A stretch of DNA of 64,000 nucleotides from Gilliamella sp. Pra-s52 (lineage in GTDB: Bacteria > Pseudomonadota > Gammaproteobacteria > Enterobacterales > Orbaceae), in assembly GCF_009795805.1 (NCBI RefSeq), contig NZ_WTEY01000001.1:124001-188000 (forward strand), written 5' to 3'. A model generated the notes under the pieces. That model searched no databases. It was given only the letters and a program-made list of their open reading frames with translations, and had not been told where the DNA came from. Positions within the stretch are counted from its first letter, which is position 1, and the number at the start of each line of letters is the position of its first letter. Made by a program: the position numbers and the translations under genes. Below, piece by piece: positions 59,731-64,000 of the stretch.

Positions 59731-61512
59731 ATGAAAGGCCATATTCCTCGCGATTTTACTTTAGATTTGATAGCTCGCACAAATATTCTTGATGTGATCG
59801 GTAAACGTGTAAAAATGAAAAAAAAGGGGAATAATTATTTTGGTTGTTGCCCTTTTCATGATGAAAAAACCGCTTCTTTTTCATTAAGTGAAAAAAAACA
59901 AATTTATTATTGCTTTGGTTGTGGTGCATCTGGTTCGGTAGTGAATTTTTTGATGCAATACGAGCATTTATCTTTTCCTGAAGCAATTGAAGAATTAGCT
60001 AGTATGCAGGGGATTAGAGTCCCTTATATAGACGCGGAGAATAATCAAATCGATCAATCTAAACAGATTGAATCTCGAAATTTCCGTCGTGATTTATATA
60101 CATTAATGGCTAAAATAACTAATTTTTACCAACAACAATTATCTCTACCTACTTCAACCCAAGCTCGTAAATATCTTGAACAGCGAGGGTTGAATTCTGA
60201 AATTATTACCAGATATAAGATTGGTTTTGCACCTAATGAGTGGCGAATGACATCACAAAATGTGGTTAAAAGCCATACTGAAACAGTGCTTTATGAACGT
60301 GCCGGCATGTTGGTTACTAGTGATAATGGTAATCGATATGATCGCTTTCGGGGACGGATTATGTTTCCTATTCGTGATAGGCAAGGCAATGTGATTGCAT
60401 TTGGTGGGCGAACTATTATTAATGATTCAGCTAAATATATTAATTCTCCTGAAACACCGATTTTTCATAAAGGATTTCAGTTGTATGGTCTTTATGAAGC
60501 ACAAGAAATTAATCGTAATCCTCAGCAATTGATAGTTGTTGAAGGCTATATGGATGTGGTTTCACTTGCTCAATATGGTATTGATTATGCCGTTGCAGCT
60601 TTAGGTACGGCAACATCTGAAGAGCATATTAAATTATTATTTAGAGCAACAGATTCAGTAATATTTTGTTATGACGGCGATAATGCTGGGCGAAGTGCCG
60701 CTTGGCGAGCACTTAATGTTTTATTACCTTGTTTGATAGACGGTAAGAAAATTGCTTTTGCATTTTTGCCACAAGATGAAGATCCAGATAGTCTTGTTCG
60801 TAAAATTGGTAAAGATGGTTTTGAAGATTATTTAAGCGAAGCATCAAATTTATCAAAATTCTTATTTGATGAAATTTTGAAACAGGTTGACTTAAAAACG
60901 GCTGAAGGAAAAGCTAAATTGAGCTCTTTAGCTTTACCATTACTTGATCAAATTAATGCAAAAGTTTTTAGATTAAATTTGTTACAACAACTTGGAAATT
61001 ATTTAGGCTTACTTGATGTGTCTCAACTAGAACAATTAATGCATGAAAATCGAGCTAAAGGTGAACAGAAAGTAAATGAAAAAGCGCCTGTATCACAAAT
61101 TAAATTAACTACGATGCGTGTTTTAATTGGTTTATTACTTCAATATCCTAATCTTGCTGAGCAAGTTTCTGATATTAATGTGATTCGTCAAGTGAAAATG
61201 GCTGGTATAGAGATCTTTATTGAATTACTTGAATTATGTCAACGTTACCCTAATATAACGACAGCACAAATATTAACAGAATGTATAGATAGACCGTTTT
61301 ATAAACAGCTAAATCGTTTGTCAACGTGGGATTGTCATTATCAAGATGATGAAATAGACTCAATTTTTTCACATACTTTAAAAGAGTTATATGATAATAT
61401 ACTGGCCCAAAGGCAAGATGAACTGATCGCAAAAGAGAGAGTCTCCGGCTTAAGTACCGTAGAGAAAAAAGAATTGGCGACCTTAATACTTGTTTTATCA
61501 AAAAAAGACTAA
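59731..61512 (+). CDS. dnaG: DnaG, replicative primase
   Basis: Makes RNA primers for the replisome. 593 residues (E. coli 581). N-terminal CHC2 zinc domain with Cys40, His43, Cys61, Cys64; RNA polymerase core with the TOPRIM motif VVEGYMDVVSLAQYG and FCYDGDNAGRSAAW; C-terminal DnaB-interacting helical domain. 144 bases after rpsU behind the attenuator. Confidence 0.98.
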   Translation: MKGHIPRDFTLDLIARTNILDVIGKRVKMKKKGNNYFGCCPFHDEKTASFSLSEKKQIYYCFGCGASGSVVNFLMQYEHLSFPEAIEELASMQGIRVPYIDAENNQIDQSKQIESRNFRRDLYTLMAKITNFYQQQLSLPTSTQARKYLEQRGLNSEIITRYKIGFAPNEWRMTSQNVVKSHTETVLYERAGMLVTSDNGNRYDRFRGRIMFPIRDRQGNVIAFGGRTIINDSAKYINSPETPIFHKGFQLYGLYEAQEINRNPQQLIVVEGYMDVVSLAQYGIDYAVAALGTATSEEHIKLLFRATDSVIFCYDGDNAGRSAAWRALNVLLPCLIDGKKIAFAFLPQDEDPDSLVRKIGKDGFEDYLSEASNLSKFLFDEILKQVDLKTAEGKAKLSSLALPLLDQINAKVFRLNLLQQLGNYLGLLDVSQLEQLMHENRAKGEQKVNEKAPVSQIKLTTMRVLIGLLLQYPNLAEQVSDINVIRQVKMAGIEIFIELLELCQRYPNITTAQILTECIDRPFYKQLNRLSTWDCHYQDDEIDSIFSHTLKELYDNILAQRQDELIAKERVSGLSTVEKKELATLILVLSKKD

Positions 61513-61593
61513 ATATATAGGGTATATGTGGATTCCAGATAGTGTTCTACATATATGATATAGATGACTAAATAACTAAAGTGGATACCTTTT

Positions 61594-63435
61594 ATGGAGC
61601 AAAATTCTCAATCACAGTTAAAACTCCTTATCATCCGAGGCAAGGAGCTAGGATACTTGACCTATGCTGATGTCAACGATCACTTACCGGAAGAGATTAT
61701 TGATTCAGATCAGATTGAAGATATTATCCAAATGATCAATGATATGGGGATTCAAGTTCTTGAAGAAGCCCCTGATTCTGATGAGTTATTACTTTCAGAT
61801 AATGTCCCTGATGAAGAAGCCGTTGAGGCAGCAACGGCATTAGTATTATCTAATGTTGAGTCAGAAATTGGTAGAACAACCGATCCTGTTCGTATGTACA
61901 TGCGTGAAATGGGTGCCGTTGAACTGTTGACTCGCGAAGGCGAAATCGATATTGCTAAACGTATTGAAGATGGTATTAATCAGGTTCAAACTTCAGTATC
62001 AGAATATCCTGAGGCTATTACTTACCTTTTAGAGCAATATAATTTAATTGAAAGTGGACAAGTCCGTTTATCTGATTTGATCACTGGTTTTGTTGATCCT
62101 AATGCCGAAGAAGTCGCTGAGGAATTGCCGGAAGATTTAGATGTTAGTGATCCTGAAATTGAAATTGATGATAGTGACGATGAAGGTGAAGATGAAGAAA
62201 GTGATTCTTCAACCGATGACGATGTTTCTATTGATCCTGAAGTTGCAAAAGCTAAATTTGCTGAATTAAAGGTGCAACACGATAAAACTTCTGAAGCGAT
62301 TAAAAAATATGGCCGAGCTCATAAAAAAGCACAAAAAGAGATCGAAAATCTATCAGAGATCTTTAAACAATTTCGTTTAGTTGCCAAACAGTTTGATATT
62401 CTTGTCAATAACATGAGATGCATGATGGATCGTGTTAGAACTCATGAACGTGCGATTATGAAAATTTGTGTTGAACGATGCAAAATGCCGAAAAAACAGT
62501 TTATGACTTATTTTACCAGTAATGAAAATAACATGAATTGGTATAAGAAAGCGTTAACTTCAAAAAATGCATTTGCGGCTAATTTGAAAGATTTTGATAA
62601 TGAAATTGAAGCTCAAGTTAATTTGTTGCAACAAATAGAAACCGAAACGAATCTTTCTATTGAGCAAATTAAAGATATCAATCGACGTATGTCTATTGGT
62701 GAAGCTAAAGCACGCCGAGCCAAGAAAGAGATGGTTGAGGCTAACTTACGACTTGTTATTTCGATTGCTAAAAAATATACCAATCGTGGATTACAATTTT
62801 TAGATCTTATCCAAGAAGGCAATATCGGTTTGATGAAAGCTGTTGATAAGTTTGAGTATCGTCGTGGTTATAAATTCTCAACTTATGCAACTTGGTGGAT
62901 TAGGCAAGCTATTACGCGTTCAATTGCTGACCAAGCTAGAACAATTCGTATTCCGGTACATATGATTGAAACAATTAATAAGTTAAATCGTATTTCACGT
63001 CAAATGCTACAAGAAATTGGACGTGAACCAACACCAGAAGAGTTGTCTGAGCGTATGCAAATGCCAGAAGATAAAATTCGTAAGGTACTTAAAATTGCTA
63101 AAGAACCAATTTCAATGGAAACGCCAGTTGGTGATGATGAAGATTCACATTTAGGTGATTTTATTGAAGATACTGCACTTGAACAACCGTTAGATGCCGC
63201 AACTTCTGAGAGCTTACGTAGTGCTACGCGTGATATTTTATCAGGATTAACACCAAGAGAAGCAAAAGTGTTACGTATGCGATTTGGTATTGATATGAAT
63301 ACCGACCATACACTGGAAGAAGTTGGTAAACAATTTGATGTAACTCGTGAGCGTATTCGTCAGATTGAAGCTAAGGCATTACGAAAATTACGTCATCCAA
63401 GCCGTTCCGATGTGCTTCGTAGCTTTTTAGAATAA
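61594..63435 (+). CDS. rpoD: RpoD, housekeeping sigma70
   Basis: 613 residues, the same as E. coli. Region 1.1 at the N-terminus, 1.2 ([22 protein letters not shown]), a long acidic non-conserved region (about 170-215), region 2.3-2.4 ([22 protein letters not shown]), region 3, and region 4.2 helix-turn-helix ([30 protein letters not shown]). Completes the rpsU-dnaG-rpoD operon. A near-palindromic stretch lies in the 81-base gap before it. Confidence 0.99.
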   Translation: MEQNSQSQLKLLIIRGKELGYLTYADVNDHLPEEIIDSDQIEDIIQMINDMGIQVLEEAPDSDELLLSDNVPDEEAVEAATALVLSNVESEIGRTTDPVRMYMREMGAVELLTREGEIDIAKRIEDGINQVQTSVSEYPEAITYLLEQYNLIESGQVRLSDLITGFVDPNAEEVAEELPEDLDVSDPEIEIDDSDDEGEDEESDSSTDDDVSIDPEVAKAKFAELKVQHDKTSEAIKKYGRAHKKAQKEIENLSEIFKQFRLVAKQFDILVNNMRCMMDRVRTHERAIMKICVERCKMPKKQFMTYFTSNENNMNWYKKALTSKNAFAANLKDFDNEIEAQVNLLQQIETETNLSIEQIKDINRRMSIGEAKARRAKKEMVEANLRLVISIAKKYTNRGLQFLDLIQEGNIGLMKAVDKFEYRRGYKFSTYATWWIRQAITRSIADQARTIRIPVHMIETINKLNRISRQMLQEIGREPTPEELSERMQMPEDKIRKVLKIAKEPISMETPVGDDEDSHLGDFIEDTALEQPLDAATSESLRSATRDILSGLTPREAKVLRMRFGIDMNTDHTLEEVGKQFDVTRERIRQIEAKALRKLRHPSRSDVLRSFLE

Positions 63436-63453
63436 ATTTTATCATTTATATAT

Positions 63454-63476
63454 CGCCACTTTTGTGGCGTTTTTTT
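63454..63476 (+). terminator. Rho-independent terminator after rpoD
   Basis: CGCCAC (63454-63459) pairs with GTGGCG (63464-63469), TTTT loop, seven Ts. Confidence 0.88.
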
Positions 63477-63494
63477 ACTAAAGATTCTAAAAAC

Positions 63495-64000
63495 ATGAAT
63501 ATACTACAACGTTTTAAGATCGATCCATTCTTGTTGGTACTCATTTTTGTTGTGGTTACAGCTAGTTTGTTTCCTTGTAAGGGGCAAGCTAAAGTTATTT
63601 TTGAATATCTCACAACATTTGCTATTGGCTTATTATTCTTTATGCATGGTGCTAAGCTTTCTTTTCAGGCGATTGTTATTGGTATAAAAAATTGGCGATT
63701 ACATTTGGTTATTTTTACAACTACTTTTGTTATTTTCCCGATTCTTGGAATAATGATGCAAGTGTTGGTTCCCAATTTTTTACCGAAAAACCTTTATTTA
63801 GGTTTTGTTTATCTTTGTATATTGCCTGCAACGGTTCAATCAGCTATAGCGTTTACCTCAATAGCGAAAGGCAATGTGGCAGCTGCTATTTGTAGTGCTT
63901 CAGCATCAACGTTATTAGGCGTATTTATTTCTCCAATTTTAGTTGGCTTATTAATGAGTACTGAATCTTCTAGTTCCATGAATATGCTAGATGCAATTAC
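63495..64000 (+). CDS. yfeH: YfeH, bile acid:sodium symporter family protein (3' end missing)
   Basis: 168 codons visible from ATG 63495, running off the window. Hydrophobic throughout, at least four membrane segments. Blocks FFMHGAKLSFQAIVIG, FPILGIMMQV, YLCILPATVQSAIAFTSIAKG, NVAAAICSASASTLLGVF match E. coli YfeH of the BASS family (SLC10-like). Transport substrate unknown. Confidence 0.93.
   Translation, partial: MNILQRFKIDPFLLVLIFVVVTASLFPCKGQAKVIFEYLTTFAIGLLFFMHGAKLSFQAIVIGIKNWRLHLVIFTTTFVIFPILGIMMQVLVPNFLPKNLYLGFVYLCILPATVQSAIAFTSIAKGNVAAAICSASASTLLGVFISPILVGLLMSTESSSSMNMLDAI

Overview
The window is a stretch of AT-rich gammaproteobacterial chromosome. Nearly every protein has a clear Escherichia coli counterpart, but the order is shuffled. 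The enteric-like gene content (mukFEB, cpxRA, pcnB, yejM, epmB/efp), the low GC, an Mg-type HemB and a Gilliamella-style surface protein suggest the order Orbales (Gilliamella or a relative, insect-gut symbionts). That taxonomic call is inference; no 16S gene is present.

Layout: (1) 1-3.3 kb, envelope assembly: bamA (5' end missing), skp, lpxD. (2) 3.4-11.8 kb, protein quality control: tig, clpP, clpX, lon (with a sigma32-like promoter), ppiD and a small ComEA-like protein. (3) 11.8-18.1 kb: priA (minus), then moaC-moaD-moaE-ybhL and a YejM/PbgA-type sulfatase-fold membrane protein. (4) 18.2-26.9 kb, all minus: pcnB, lptD, surA, rsmA, apaH, sppA; the pdxA and apaG genes usual in this cluster are absent. 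(5) 27.3-33.1 kb: oxyR, fabR, a secreted alpha/beta hydrolase, then pntA-pntB on minus. (6) 33.4-39.9 kb: the condensin operon mukF-mukE-mukB.

(7) 40.1-44.4 kb is the accessory zone. It holds a helix-hairpin-helix gene with an in-frame TGA in place of a conserved Trp, a ClbS/DfsB-family gene, a PchB/chorismate-mutase-like gene, and a decayed integrative element next to tRNA-Leu(GAG). The element keeps an inactivated tyrosine integrase, a P4-type primase/helicase C-terminal scrap, iteron-like GTGAAYA repeats and paired end repeats. (8) 44.4-49.3 kb: secG, thiI, cpxR-cpxA, trmL. (9) 49.3-51.6 kb: a secreted, probably adhesin-like protein preceded by four perfect copies of a 7-bp repeat placed between a good ATG/ribosome-binding site and the body of the gene. 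In the sequenced state the ATG is out of frame, so this looks like an undescribed phase-variable surface protein caught in the OFF state. (10) 51.7-56.8 kb: efp/epmB (EF-P and its lysine-modifying enzyme), rpmH-rnpA-yidD-yidC without dnaA or mnmE, then nudC. (11) 57.1-64 kb: a frameshifted two-module zinc-ribbon/HTH gene, hemB, the rpsU-dnaG-rpoD macromolecular synthesis operon, and the start of yfeH.

Functionally the window is dominated by outer-membrane biogenesis (BamA, Skp, SurA, LptD, LpxD, YejM), ATP-dependent proteolysis and folding, envelope stress sensing (CpxRA), and core replication, transcription and chromosome segregation. The unusual material is concentrated at 40-44 kb and 49-51.6 kb, with smaller items at pcnB (AUU start) and 57 kb.
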